This document shows positions 9,134 through 17,589 of a stretch of DNA of 64,000 nt, one piece after another. Numbering within the stretch: the first letter of the stretch is position 1; the number at the start of each line of letters is the position of its first letter. The position numbers and the translations under genes were made by a program. The notes below the pieces were generated by a model, which ran no database searches, was not told where the DNA came from, and was given only the letters and a program-made list of their open reading frames with translations. The stretch is from Streptomyces sp. STR69 (GTDB lineage Bacteria > Actinomycetota > Actinomycetes > Streptomycetales > Streptomycetaceae), in NCBI RefSeq assembly GCF_024519455.1, contig NZ_JALJRY010000043.1, forward strand, positions 1 through 64,000. Reading direction: 5' to 3'.

Positions 9134-9149
9134 ATTGGTCTAGACGAAT
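9134..9149 (+). promoter_or_regulatory. DasR-type operator (dre) upstream of chitinase
   Basis: ATTGGTCTAGACGAAT matches 13 of 16 positions of the known DasR responsive element ACTGGTCTAGACCACT, including the central TGGTCTAGAC. DasR is the GntR-type repressor that senses phosphorylated amino sugars in streptomycetes and controls chitinase genes. The element lies 252 bases before the chitinase start, with TTGACG at 9164-9169 as a possible -35 just downstream. The surrounding 8930-9400 region shows no convincing gene. Confidence 0.7.
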
Positions 9150-9400
9150 CTTTCCCGGATCTCTTGACGCAGGCCAACGCGGACGGCCACGCTTCGTACC
9201 GCAGGCAGATGTAAGGAAAGTTTCCGATTAACTTCACGACTCGCCGTTCGACGGACTTCCCCTGCCTCACCCCGCCCTGATCACGTCGCACGGCTCCTCC
9301 CCACCCACACCTCTCCACCGTGCGACGGGCGTGCAGGGCACCGCAATCCGCGTACCGGCGCGACGCCGTGCGCGGCCTCGCCCCACGGAGGAGCAACCTC

Positions 9401-11023
9401 ATGAGACGTGCGTCGCTGCGCGCCGCATTGACTGCCACCCTGATGGTCGGCGGCCTGGCCACGACCACCGCCCCGGCCGCCCACGCGGCCGACAACACCG
9501 GCCTCATCGCCTCCTTCGGCATCACCTCCACCTGGGGTGCCGGATTCGAGGGCGGCTACACGGTCACCAACAAGTCCACCCACACGGTCAGTTCATGGAC
9601 CATCACCTTCACCCTGCCCTCCACCGAGGCCGTCACCAGTTCATGGAACGGCACGGTCACCCACACCGGGACGCAGTACACCATCACCTCCCCCACCTGG
9701 GAGGCCCCACTCGCCCCCGGTGACTCCGCACCCGTCGTCGGCATGGACTTCAGCTACACCGGCTCGGTCGTCCAACCGAGCGCCTGTCTGATCAACAACG
9801 GCCCCTGCGCCGGCGTCCCCGCCGACACAGTCGCACCCTCGACCCCCACCGGCCTCGCCGTCCGGGCCACCGGCCCCGGCAGCGTCACGCTGGGCTGGAA
9901 CGCCTCCACCGACAACGTCGGCGTGGTCGGCTACCGGATCTACGAGGGCAGCGACGTCATCGCCACCACCTCCGGCACCGGCACCACCTTCACAGTGATC
10001 GGCCTGCTCCCCAGCAGCAGTCACAGCTTCTCGGTGACCGCGCTCGACGACTCCAACAACCAGTCGGCGCACTCCGCAACGCTCACCGCGACCGCGGGCA
10101 GCGGCACCACCCCCGGCGTGGCCGCCCCCTTCGTCGACCTCGGGGCCTACCCGACGCCCAACCTCACGCAGATCGCCACGAACACCGGACTGCGGCAGTT
10201 CTCGCTCGGCTTCATCACCGCCGGGTCGACCGGCTGCAGCGCCAGCTGGTTCAACTCCTTCGACCCGGGCGCGGCCTGGGACCGGGCGGACTTCGACTCC
10301 CTGCGCGCGATGGGCGGTGACGTACGGCCGTCCTTCGGTGGCGCGTCGGGCACCGAACTGGCCCTCGCCTGCACCAGCGCGACCGCGCTCCAGGCGCAGT
10401 ACCAGAAGGTCGTGGACGCCTACGCCCTGGACCGCGTGGACTTCGACATCGAGGGCGCCGCAGCGGTCGACCACGCCTCGATCGACCGGCGCTCGACGGC
10501 CGTGGCCGCCGTGCAGGCCGCACAGCGCGCCAAGGGCCGCGACCTCAAGGTCACCCTCACGCTCCCCGTCCTGCCCAGCGGCCTCACCGCCGACGGCGTC
10601 TACATCCTCAACTCCGCCAAGTCGCACAACCTGAACGTCGACACCGTCAACCTGATGGCCATGGACTACGGCGACAGCGCCGCACCCAGCCCGTCCGGGA
10701 AGATGGGCACGTACGCCGTCCAGGCCGCCACCTCGACCCGCGCCCAGATCGCCTCGGTGTGGCCGAACCTCACCACCGCCCAGACCTGGGCCATGGTCGG
10801 CCTCACCCCGATGCTCGGCCAGAACGACACCGCCAGCGAGGTGTTCACCGCCGCCGACGCACAGCAGGTGCTCACCTTCGCCCGCCAGAACCACTTGGGC
10901 GAGCTGGGCTTCTGGGACGTCACCCGCGACGGGAACGCCTGCACCGGTGCCCTGAGCCGGTGCACGAACATCCCGCAGACCCCGTACCAGTTCTCCAAAC
11001 TGTTCGCGACCTACGCGGGCTGA
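9401..11023 (+). CDS. Secreted GH18 chitinase with CBM2 and fibronectin III domains
   Basis: A 540-residue endochitinase precursor. A Sec signal peptide (residues 1-29, ending AHAA) precedes a CBM2-type cellulose/chitin-binding domain (about 31-130), a fibronectin type III domain (about 143-235, APSTPTGLAVR to LTAT) and a GH18 barrel (about 243-540). The GH18 signature DxxDxDxE is DRVDFDIE at 344-351, with E351 as proton donor. The ATG at 9401 is chosen for the GGAGG at 9387-9391 and the signal peptide that follows. It should hydrolyse chitin outside the cell. A dre-like element upstream suggests DasR control, and a strong hairpin follows the gene. Confidence 0.95.
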   Translation: MRRASLRAALTATLMVGGLATTTAPAAHAADNTGLIASFGITSTWGAGFEGGYTVTNKSTHTVSSWTITFTLPSTEAVTSSWNGTVTHTGTQYTITSPTWEAPLAPGDSAPVVGMDFSYTGSVVQPSACLINNGPCAGVPADTVAPSTPTGLAVRATGPGSVTLGWNASTDNVGVVGYRIYEGSDVIATTSGTGTTFTVIGLLPSSSHSFSVTALDDSNNQSAHSATLTATAGSGTTPGVAAPFVDLGAYPTPNLTQIATNTGLRQFSLGFITAGSTGCSASWFNSFDPGAAWDRADFDSLRAMGGDVRPSFGGASGTELALACTSATALQAQYQKVVDAYALDRVDFDIEGAAAVDHASIDRRSTAVAAVQAAQRAKGRDLKVTLTLPVLPSGLTADGVYILNSAKSHNLNVDTVNLMAMDYGDSAAPSPSGKMGTYAVQAATSTRAQIASVWPNLTTAQTWAMVGLTPMLGQNDTASEVFTAADAQQVLTFARQNHLGELGFWDVTRDGNACTGALSRCTNIPQTPYQFSKLFATYAG

Positions 11024-11044
11024 GCCCCCGAGGTCCCCTGCACC

Positions 11045-11074
11045 CCGTGGGCGTGCCGCTCGGCACGCCCACGG
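11045..11074 (+). terminator. Strong hairpin after the first chitinase
   Basis: CCGTGGGCGTGCCG and CGGCACGCCCACGG are perfect inverted repeats separated by two bases, beginning 22 bases after the chitinase stop. The innermost pairs would open to form the loop. It could work in both directions, but the only gene ending nearby is the chitinase. Confidence 0.75.
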
Positions 11075-11106
11075 TGGGACTCGGCATCGCACTGACCTGA
11101 ACGGCC

Positions 11107-11500
11107 TCAGTCGAGCGACTCGCCGTCCCGCGCCTTGCCGCCACCCCGAACCCGTACGCCGCCGACCTCCCGCCGCAGCCTCCCGGCCCCCGTACTGTCC
11201 ACGGAACGCGTCCGGTCCGATCGCTTCCAGCAGCGGCACCAGAAGCTCCCGGGAGCCCTCCGCCCCGGGCATTGCCATGTGGATCTGCCGCCGGTCCACG
11301 CCCCGGAGCGTGGACCTGTAGTCCGCCTCTTGCTCAACGAAGGCGCCCGCGTCGAGCGCCTTGTCGTCGTGCGAACCGAAGTACCGCACTCCCTGGTTGG
11401 TGAAAGGACTACGGCCTCCGAGCCGGCCGACGACGATGTCCCGGGACGCGGGTGCCGCGAACCGCAGATGTGACTGTTGCGAGCGCTGGCTCGGACCGCT
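11107..11500 (-). other. Possible gene remnant, not recognised
   Basis: On the minus strand one frame reads plausible protein (FTNQGVRYFGSHDDKALDAG, then EQEADYRSTLRGVDRRQIHM and LLVPLLEAIGPDAF), after which sense is lost. A second frame ends with a hydrophilic tail and stop at 11107. No family was recognised, no start or ribosome site is evident, and the composition suggests a decayed gene between the two chitinases. Confidence 0.25.
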
Positions 11501-11609
11501 GAAGAGACGCTCAGTACACGGTCCATCCGATGCTCTGAGCGCCGTCTTCACCATCCACCGGGCCGCTGTGCGCCGCACTCCGCTGCCCCCGGGGGTCGCC
11601 CGGGTCGGG

Positions 11610-12614
11610 TCAGCGGAGCGTGCGGGTGAACTGGTACGCGCTCTGCGACGTGCCGCTGCAGGTGTCGGACAGCTGACCATTGGTGGCGCAGGCCTTGTCC
11701 CGGCCCAGCGACCAGAAGGACAGTTCCTGGATGCCCTTGCTCGCGGCAAAGCCGGCGAGCGTGGTGGCGTTGGCGGTGGTGAACACCTCGGCTGTGGTGT
11801 CGTTCACGCCGATCATGGGGGTGTTCCCCTCCATGGCCCACAGCTGCGCGGAACTCTTGGTCGTCCAGATCCGGCCCAGTTGGTCGTGCAGGGCGGTCGC
11901 CGCGCCGGTGGCCGCCTTGCCCATGTCCATGGCCGGGCCGTAGTCCATGGTCATGATGTTGACCAGATTGACCGTCAGGGCGTTGCTCTTGGCGTTGTTC
12001 AGCAGGTTGATGGAGTTCTGCTCCAGACCGGTCGGGTCGACCGGGAGGGTGTACTGGACGTCAAGTCGGCGCCCCGCTGTCGCGTACTCGCTCTGCAACT
12101 GTGCCAGGGCCTTGTTGCGCCGGTCGTTTGCAGCCGTGTTGTTGAGGGTCGAGCCCTCGATGTCGAGGTCGACGCGGGTGAGGTTGAGGCTGTCGATGAC
12201 CCGCTTGTACTGCGCCTTGAGGGACGACACCGAGGTACAGGCGACGCCCAGTTCGGTGCCGGAGGCGCCACCGAAGGAGGCGATGACGTCGCCGCCGGCC
12301 GCCCTCGTGGAGTTGATGGCGGCGGTCCAGGAGGAGTCGGTGATGGACGTGTCGCCGTTGAACGTCGCGTTGCAGCCGCTTCCGGCGATGACGAAGGCGA
12401 GGGTGAAGTACTTCTGGCCGGTGGCATTGCGTGCGTTGGCGAGGGCGGACGGGGAGTTCCAGGTCTCGGCGTACGGTGCCGAGTACCGGGCGGGGAAGCC
12501 GGGCCCGGGGTTCGCCGCTGTCGGGGCGGCGGACGCCGAGGGGGCGAGGACCGCTGCCACCGCCACACCGGCGGTCACGGCAACGGCCAGTGTGTAGCTG
12601 CTCTTTCGACGCAT
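11610..12614 (-). CDS. Secreted GH18 chitinase, single domain
   Basis: A 334-residue GH18 chitinase. A Sec signal peptide (residues 1-29, MRRKSSYTLAV to PSASAA) is followed directly by the barrel with no binding module. The active-site strand is TRVDLDIEG, with the acid at about E153. Substrate-cleft elements AFVIAGSGCNAT and SFGGASGTE are shared with the neighbouring multidomain chitinase, so the two are related paralogues with different accessory content. The start ATG has GGAGG five bases upstream. Upstream lie paired palindromes and a second, weaker dre-like site. The two chitinases point toward each other. Confidence 0.95.
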   Translation of the reverse strand: MRRKSSYTLAVAVTAGVAVAAVLAPSASAAPTAANPGPGFPARYSAPYAETWNSPSALANARNATGQKYFTLAFVIAGSGCNATFNGDTSITDSSWTAAINSTRAAGGDVIASFGGASGTELGVACTSVSSLKAQYKRVIDSLNLTRVDLDIEGSTLNNTAANDRRNKALAQLQSEYATAGRRLDVQYTLPVDPTGLEQNSINLLNNAKSNALTVNLVNIMTMDYGPAMDMGKAATGAATALHDQLGRIWTTKSSAQLWAMEGNTPMIGVNDTTAEVFTTANATTLAGFAASKGIQELSFWSLGRDKACATNGQLSDTCSGTSQSAYQFTRTLR

Positions 12615-12672
12615 GAGTCCTCCAAGACGCAGCGCACCCGGTGCGCCGGTGGGGGGTAGAGGAAACCACGCC

Positions 12673-12708
12673 TGTTCATGTTGATGAACACCTTCCGTTC
12701 ATGTGAAC
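12673..12708. repeat. Two adjacent palindromes upstream of the second chitinase
   Basis: TGTTCATGTTGATGAACA (12673-12690) has perfect seven-base arms around GTTG. GTTCATGTGAAC (12697-12708) has perfect five-base arms. Both contain GTTCATG and their centres are about two helical turns apart. They sit 59-94 bases before the chitinase start in a locally AT-rich patch, the pattern of a tandem operator for a dimeric repressor. No known regulator was matched. Confidence 0.6.
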
Positions 12709-12721
12709 AGGCTGAAGCCAT

Positions 12722-12737
12722 TAAGGCCTAGACCAAT
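12722..12737 (-). promoter_or_regulatory. Weak DasR-type operator upstream of the second chitinase
   Basis: TAAGGCCTAGACCAAT keeps 11 of 16 positions of the palindromic DasR element, with the right half (CTAGACCA) nearly perfect and the left half degraded. It lies 108 bases before the chitinase start, just outside the two palindromes. Confidence 0.5.
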
Positions 12738-12843
12738 ACGCCCGTCAACCCCTGCGGCACCAACTGGCGGACGCTACGCCCTTGTGCCGACGGCCAGTTG
12801 GAGAAGTCAGTGCGTCGCGGAAGCGGAAGAGGAGAGGACATAC

Positions 12844-12879
12844 CGCGGCCCCGAGGCGATCGAAGCACTCGGGGCCGCG
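12844..12879. terminator. Isolated perfect hairpin
   Basis: CGCGGCCCCGAG pairs with CTCGGGGCCGCG, twelve perfect base pairs with a twelve-base loop. No gene end lies next to it on either strand; it may be left from a deleted gene. The rest of 12740-13200 shows no supportable gene. Confidence 0.5.
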
Positions 12880-13208
12880 TCTGCGCGTTGCGGGAATGGA
12901 GGGCGGTCGCCTACGCGGCGATGTGCTCTGCGGGGCTTCAGCCGGACGATCGTCCCCGCAGGCAATAGGTGAGGCCCGGGGACACTGTCCCCTCCACTCC
13001 CACGATCCTTCCAACCACACCGCCCCACCGCGCATTCCCGGCCGACAGGACAGGACACGGTCGGCGACGGCGCGGCGCGAGGCCCCGCCGAAGCGGGCGT
13101 AAGGAGAGGCCCTCCTCAGTGGCAGGACAACCCTGGCACTGCCGTCGCCCTAGCCCTCACCCTCGAAGGTCCGGATGGGCGTCCAGGCTGGGTCGGGCAC
13201 GCTTGCGG

Positions 13209-13740
13209 TCAGGCACCGGTCCCGTTCTTCGGGCACGGCTTCCATTCCTCGACCAGGATCCCGAGGAGCACCTCGTCGACGAACTCCCCCATCACCCAGG
13301 CCGCCGAACGCGGCACCCCCTCGCAAACGATGCCGTTGCGCTCGGCGGAGCACAGCATCGCGTCGTTGTCCGACAGCGTCTCCATCCGCAGCCGGTGGGG
13401 GCCACGGAAGACAAAGCCGTAGTGGCACAGCACCGCGCTGCCGATCAGAGTGCCGGAGTGCAAGTCCCCCACAGAGAAGGGTGCATGCCCCCGCCCCTTG
13501 TCGTCCACCGCGAACTGCGAGTCCTGGGAGCCGGGCGTGACCGGCCACCACGGCCGACCACCGGCCCGCTCCTGGGTGACCACGCCGCCGTAGAGCTCCG
13601 AGTCGCCGACGAGCGGTTCAGGGCGCGATGAAGTCCGTCTGGACGATGTCGCCCAAGGGGCGCGCAGGTGCCATTGGGGATGAGCTCGGAGTCGTGGACG
13701 GTGAGGTCGAAGTCGGCGCAGCACGGGGCCGGAGCGACCG
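13209..13740 (-). pseudogene. Hypothetical protein, apparently frameshifted
   Basis: The last 130 codons on the minus strand read like a real cysteine-containing protein (DSQFAVDDKGRGHAPFSVGD, SAVLCHYGFVFRGPHRLRM, MLCSAERNGIVCEGVPRSA, GEFVDEVLLGILVEEWKPCP) and stop at 13209. Upstream, plausible sequence continues in other frames (ADFDLTVHDSELIPNGTC, then GDIVQTDFIAP), implying one or two indels between about 13620 and 13680. No family is recognised. A GTG inside GGVVTQERAG could restart translation and leave a shorter intact protein, so loss of function is not certain. Confidence 0.4.
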
Positions 13741-14025
13741 AATCGGACGGAGGAACAGCCCTCGTACGCCCCCGCCTCTTCACGAACGCCTGCGATCCAT
13801 CCGCCCGTCGGTTCGCGGCACCCGAGCACAGCGCCCACCGGTGGGTGGACGCGGACCGAATCGACCGGAGCGCGGACTCCTACCGGTCGCGAACTCTCCC
13901 GGGTTTCGTAGGCGGGAGTGAGCAACGTTTGTCGATCGCGTCCCATGAAGTGGTGTAGCCGGGCAGGGTCCCGGATCCGTGAACGTTCTCGTCCACCCAA
14001 CTGGGGCTGGCACTCGTTCCTCATG

Positions 14026-14073
14026 GAGAAACCGCCATCGTGGTCTTTGCTGGTCAGCGGGGCTTGTGTGATG
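14026..14073 (+). repeat. Left terminal inverted repeat of the IS5-type element
   Basis: Begins GAGAAACCGCCATCG and ends TTGTGTGATG. It matches the reverse complement of 15642-15689 at 46 of 48 positions. Confidence 0.85.
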
Positions 14074-14129
14074 TTCGGGTGGGGTGCTCGTGCTGATCGG
14101 GAGCGTGATCGTTGACGCGTGATCGTCCG

Positions 14130-14963
14130 TCACCGCTGGACTTCGGTGGTCGCCAGGACGAGCAGGGCCCGCAGGAGGGTGGTCGCATACCGGGCGTTCA
14201 TGCGGAGCTTGGTCAGGATCTGCCAGGTCTTGAGGTTGGCGAAGCCGTTTTCGTTCGCGGCGCGTTCGCGACTGACCAGGCGGTTCGCCTCCTTCTCGGT
14301 GGCGGTGAGGCGGTGGTTGCGGGTTGCTTTGCGGCCGGTGATGATCACTGGGTCGTCGTCGGGCTTGTCGTCCAGACCGACGAAGCCGAGGTCGGCCAGT
14401 GCCCCGAGCCCAGCCTCCCGCAGATGCCGAGTGATCTTGTTGTGGCGAGAGGCGGTGATCTCGCTGGAGCCGCCGGGCCTGGCCGCGGATATCCAGATCA
14501 GGTTGCCCTTCTCATCGGTAAGTGCGAGAAACAGCAGGCCATGAGCCTTGTTCTTGCCGCTGTAGTTCTTCCGGTTGTCTCTCCCGGTGCGGCGTCGGGT
14601 GCGGATGAGGGTGCCGTCCAACAGAACCACTACCCCGCCCAAGCGGGCGATCTTCTTCAGCGCGCGGTCCAGGCGTGGGGAGCGGGCGGCGAGGAGTTCG
14701 ATCACTTCCTGGACCCAGCGGCGGATGGTGGAGGCGGACACGTCGTTGCCGCCGGCCATATCGGAAAGGCGCTGGTCATGGCGGAGCATGGCGAGCACGA
14801 TGATCGCCTGGGTGCCCGGGCCGGCCTTGCGCCAGCGGGAGCGCATCTGGTGACGACGGCGACGTATGAGACCGGCGACGAGGTCGATGGTCCGTTTCGA
14901 CAGCGGGAGGCGGACCTGGTAGACAACGTCGTGAGAGCCCTCGGCGGACTGGTTTGTCTTCAC
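14130..14963 (-). CDS. IS5-family transposase (DDE_Tnp_4 / HARBI1-like)
   Basis: A 277-residue transposase. An N-terminal helix-turn-helix region (DLVAGLIRRRRHQMRSRWRK to DVSASTIRRWVQEVIELL) precedes the RNase-H-like DDE core. The first aspartate is in VVVLLDGTLIRTRRR and the second probably in ADLGFVGLDDKPDDDP. The acidic third residue is in the helix ERAANENGFANLKTWQILTK. The reading frame is intact and complete, and the protein sits between matched terminal repeats, so the element looks recently active. Confidence 0.85.
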   Translation of the reverse strand: MKTNQSAEGSHDVVYQVRLPLSKRTIDLVAGLIRRRRHQMRSRWRKAGPGTQAIIVLAMLRHDQRLSDMAGGNDVSASTIRRWVQEVIELLAARSPRLDRALKKIARLGGVVVLLDGTLIRTRRRTGRDNRKNYSGKNKAHGLLFLALTDEKGNLIWISAARPGGSSEITASRHNKITRHLREAGLGALADLGFVGLDDKPDDDPVIITGRKATRNHRLTATEKEANRLVSRERAANENGFANLKTWQILTKLRMNARYATTLLRALLVLATTEVQR

Positions 14964-15035
14964 ACACTCACCAACTCCCGCCGGGGGCCCTCGTGTTACG
15001 GCGGGAATCGGCCGCTCCGCTGCAGTCTTCGCCGC

Positions 15036-15512
15036 TCAGCGCGGCAGGTAGCGGCCGGATCCGGTCCGGGCCAGCCAGCCCCGGTCGGAGAGTTTGCGTA
15101 GCTGACCGCGGACCGGCTCGACCTTGCCCGGTGTGATCTCACGGCCCAGGGCGATCGCGACGTCCCTGGCCATCACCGGTTCGTTCGCGCCGGCCACGAT
15201 CGCCATGATCCGCTGATACTCCGGCGTAAGGACCTCCGCCTCCATACCCTCCGTCCGGTCCGGCACCAGCCGCATCCCACCCGCACCCGGCCCGACCACC
15301 ACCTTCTCCGGCTCCGGCTCCGGCTCCGGCTCCACAATGCGCGACGGCTGCCGGCCGCCGTCGGTCGCCTCGGCCCACTGTCCGAACACCACCTCGGCGG
15401 CCTCCAGCCGGGCCACCTCGGCATCGATCCCGGCCAGCTCCTTGCGCAGCAGTTCGGCACGTTCCGCCAGCTCAACCCGTCGCTCGACCGTCCAGGTCAG
15501 CACGTCCGTCAT
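15036..15512 (-). CDS. IS passenger protein with coiled coil and winged-helix-like C-terminus
   Basis: A 158-residue protein inside the terminal repeats of the IS5-type element, upstream of and co-directional with the transposase. Residues 1-45 form a heptad-patterned coiled coil (ERRVELAERAELLRKELAGI). The middle has a (PE)-rich linker and a glycine patch. The last 60 residues (YQRIMAIVAGANEPVMARDV, then KVEPVRGQLRKLSDRGWLAR) look like a winged helix ending in R-Y-L-P-R. It has no resemblance to a transposase. I infer a DNA-binding accessory or regulatory role in transposition. The start at 15512 is chosen for a GGGAGG site eight bases upstream; the frame is open a little further. Confidence 0.65.
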   Translation of the reverse strand: MTDVLTWTVERRVELAERAELLRKELAGIDAEVARLEAAEVVFGQWAEATDGGRQPSRIVEPEPEPEPEKVVVGPGAGGMRLVPDRTEGMEAEVLTPEYQRIMAIVAGANEPVMARDVAIALGREITPGKVEPVRGQLRKLSDRGWLARTGSGRYLPR

Positions 15513-15641
15513 GAACATCCCTCCCGCCGCAGAACCTAGCGGCAGCCCAAGTCCCCCGTACGAGAAGGCCAGAGGCCACCCGTGACGGATGATCACGTGC
15601 TACCGATCTCCACCTCAACCAGCACGAGCGCCCCTACGAGA

Positions 15642-15689
15642 CATCACACCAGCCCCGCTGACCAGCAAAGACCACGATGGCGGTCTCTC
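15642..15689 (-). repeat. Right terminal inverted repeat of the IS5-type element
   Basis: Reads GAGAGACCGCCATCG inward from 15689 and matches the left repeat at 46 of 48 positions. Confidence 0.85.
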
Positions 15690-16120
15690 ACTGGGCGCCG
15701 TCCCAGTAGAAGTACTGCCATCCGCTCTTGAGGTTGCCCGGGGGACGACTCCAGACCAGGATGCACAACTGGGCGAGGGGGATGCCGGAGGAGGACAGCC
15801 CGTAGGACTTGGCGTAGCCTCCTCTGCTGCCGTGGGAGACCTCCGCGTAGGTGTACAGGCACTTGGAGGAATCGGTGTTGGCCCACACCTCGTCGGACTG
15901 GTACACGACGTGCGCCTGGGTGATGCGGGCCCGGGCAGCGTAGGCGGAGATTTCGGCGCGCTGGTCCGCACCGGTACTGGCCGCGGACCGTGTCAGTTCA
16001 AGTTCGTTGTCAATGAGGTTATCCACCCCTGCGGTCATGCGCCGTTGCTCGGTGTCTTCGTGGTCGTACAACTGCTGCTTGTACGCGCCGAGTTCCGGTG
16101 CAGTGGTGTGCCAGGAGGGG
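15688..16120 (-). pseudogene. Unrecognised gene broken at both ends by insertion sequences
   Basis: About 140 codons on the minus strand look genuinely coding (WHTTAPELGAYKQQLYDHED, NLIDNELELTRSAASTGADQ, AHVVYQSDEVWANTDSSKC, GWQYFYWDGAQ) and end in a TGA whose last bases are supplied by the terminus of the IS5-type element. At the other end the sense stops at about 16120, where a transposase fragment on the opposite strand begins. An ATG at 16263 would give an open frame through that fragment but with implausible composition. No family was recognised. The aromatic, Gly/Ser-rich C-terminus suggests an exported protein. Confidence 0.5.
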
Positions 16121-16121
16121 C

Positions 16122-16257
16122 GGTGCACGCGCAGGGAATGAACGTGCAGGTCATCGCCCGGTCCGACGGCACACCGCTCTGGTTCTCCCGCGCGACACCC
16201 GGCTGCACCAGGGACCGGGCCACACGAGGGGAACGCCCGTTCCCTGACCGTGCCTGA
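16122..16257 (+). pseudogene. IS5-type transposase core fragment
   Basis: The short frame contains QGMNVQVIARSDGTPLWFSR followed by ATPGCTRD, the middle of an IS5-type DDE domain where intact members read HGMNVQVI...G...HD. Nothing on either side continues the transposase. It is a different, more decayed copy than the complete element 430 bases away. Confidence 0.6.
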
Positions 16258-16294
16258 TGGCAAGGGAGATGCGTTTCCTGCGGGAGATTCCCGG

Positions 16295-17254
16295 TCAGTT
16301 TCCAGGGTTCAGGCGGGCTGTCGCCTGACACTCACGGGGAGTGGTGCCGTAGGTCAGGCGGAAGACGCGGCTGAAGTGGGAGGGGCTGGCGAAGCCCCAT
16401 CGATGGGCCACCGCCGACACACTCGGCGCGTGGGGCGTCACCCGTGCCAGTTCCCCGTGGCAGCGCTCCAGGCGCTGCTGCTGGATCCACCGGCACACGG
16501 TGATGCCCTCCGACTCGAAGAGCTTGTGCAGGTACCTGACGGAGACGTGGTGGGCAGCGGCGATTCCTGCGGGATCCAGATCCGGATCGGCCAAGTGCCA
16601 CTGCACGTGGTCCTTGATGCGGGCCAGCAAGGCATGGCCGGCCACGGGCGCTTGCGGGCGTTGTTCCCGCTCCTGGATCACGCAGGCCAGCAGATCGCAG
16701 GTGATCATGGCGAGTCTGCGGCCCTGAGCCGGGGTGAGCGACTCCGCCGCCCTGGTCAGACGCTTCAGATGCCCGGCGAGAAAAGCGGAGGAGGCCCCGT
16801 CCCGGCCGAAGGCCGTGGCGGTCACCGCGCGCAGATCAACGTCGGTCACACCCAGTACGGATCTCGGAAAGTGGAACGAGGTGAAACTGAACGCCTGCCG
16901 CAGCGTCTTGCTGAAGGGCCGCCTGGAATCGGAGAGCGAGAACTGCCCGGGCTGCACCACCGTGTCGCGCCCGTCCTGCGAACGCTCGGCGATCCCCCGA
17001 TGCAGGAGGGTCAGCGTCAAATACTCCTTGCCGTCCCTCGCGATCATCCGCGGCTTGCGGGTGACCGTCTGCGGCCCGGCCGCGACCGTCGAGATCTGCA
17101 TGAAGCCCAGCCGGCTGCTGCTGATCGTCGCCGCCGAAGGAGCTTCTTCGTGGAGGGTCACGTCCAGAGGGACGAAGGTTCTCGATACGGCGTCATGCCA
17201 GAAATCAGCTCGATCCGACGAGGACAGGTCAGAAGTCGAAAGGATCAACGGCAC
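16295..17254 (-). CDS. AraC-family regulator (AraC-binding-like domain)
   Basis: A 319-residue regulator. The N-terminal 190 residues form an AraC-binding-like sensory domain (SSDRADFWHDAVSRTFVPLD, then LTLTLLHRGIAERSQDGR and VVQPGQFSLSDSRRPF). The C-terminal AraC helix-turn-helix pair is HHVSVRYLHKLFESEGITV and VSAVAHRWGFASPSHFSRVF, ending in the standard Y-G-T-T-P-R-E. This domain set is common in actinomycete activators of catabolic or stress genes. It is flanked on both sides by dead IS5-type fragments, so its original target gene is probably no longer adjacent. Confidence 0.9.
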   Translation of the reverse strand: MPLILSTSDLSSSDRADFWHDAVSRTFVPLDVTLHEEAPSAATISSSRLGFMQISTVAAGPQTVTRKPRMIARDGKEYLTLTLLHRGIAERSQDGRDTVVQPGQFSLSDSRRPFSKTLRQAFSFTSFHFPRSVLGVTDVDLRAVTATAFGRDGASSAFLAGHLKRLTRAAESLTPAQGRRLAMITCDLLACVIQEREQRPQAPVAGHALLARIKDHVQWHLADPDLDPAGIAAAHHVSVRYLHKLFESEGITVCRWIQQQRLERCHGELARVTPHAPSVSAVAHRWGFASPSHFSRVFRLTYGTTPRECQATARLNPGN

Positions 17255-17589
17255 GGCAACTCCTTAACGAGGTCGTAGGGCCGCGCAGCGGCCACGGGCG
17301 TTACGGAGCCGCTGCGCAGCAAGCCGCGTACGGCACCTCTGCCGCAGAAAGGAGCAACTTGAGGGCGTCGGGCCACCTGATCGATCACATCGCAGCCGCG
17401 CAGGAATGACCAGGAAGAAATACAGGAAGAACTCCTCGCCATGCCAACGCGGCGTCGCCCGCGCAGGGGTGGATCGACCCGATCACGCGTGGCTCGTGCA
17501 TCCGCGGCGGGAGGGGCGCTCCGGTCCGGTGGTGGTGCTGAGTTGCTCCTGGACTCGAGGGGGCTTTCCACTCCGGTCGGCGGAGGAGG
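17255..17589. other. Intergenic, no gene seen
   Basis: No supportable coding sequence, RNA or strong repeat was found between the AraC start and the transposase remnant. Confidence 0.4.

Larger units (their letters stand above)
14026..15689 (-). mobile_element. Complete IS5-type insertion sequence with a passenger gene
   Basis: Terminal inverted repeats of 48 bases lie at 14026-14073 and 15642-15689 with two mismatches. The element is 1664 bp and holds two leftward genes: a passenger gene at 15512-15036 and a transposase at 14963-14130. No matching target duplication is visible at the two edges (ATG before, ACT after), so it may have moved, been rearranged, or use a target rule I cannot see. 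It abuts truncated or odd sequence on both sides. Confidence 0.85.

Noticed and set aside
9641..11749. Very long minus-strand open frame across the chitinase
   Set aside because: It is the Gly/Arg/Val-rich antisense shadow of the GH18/CBM2 gene; only the short part beyond the chitinase looked possibly real and is listed separately.
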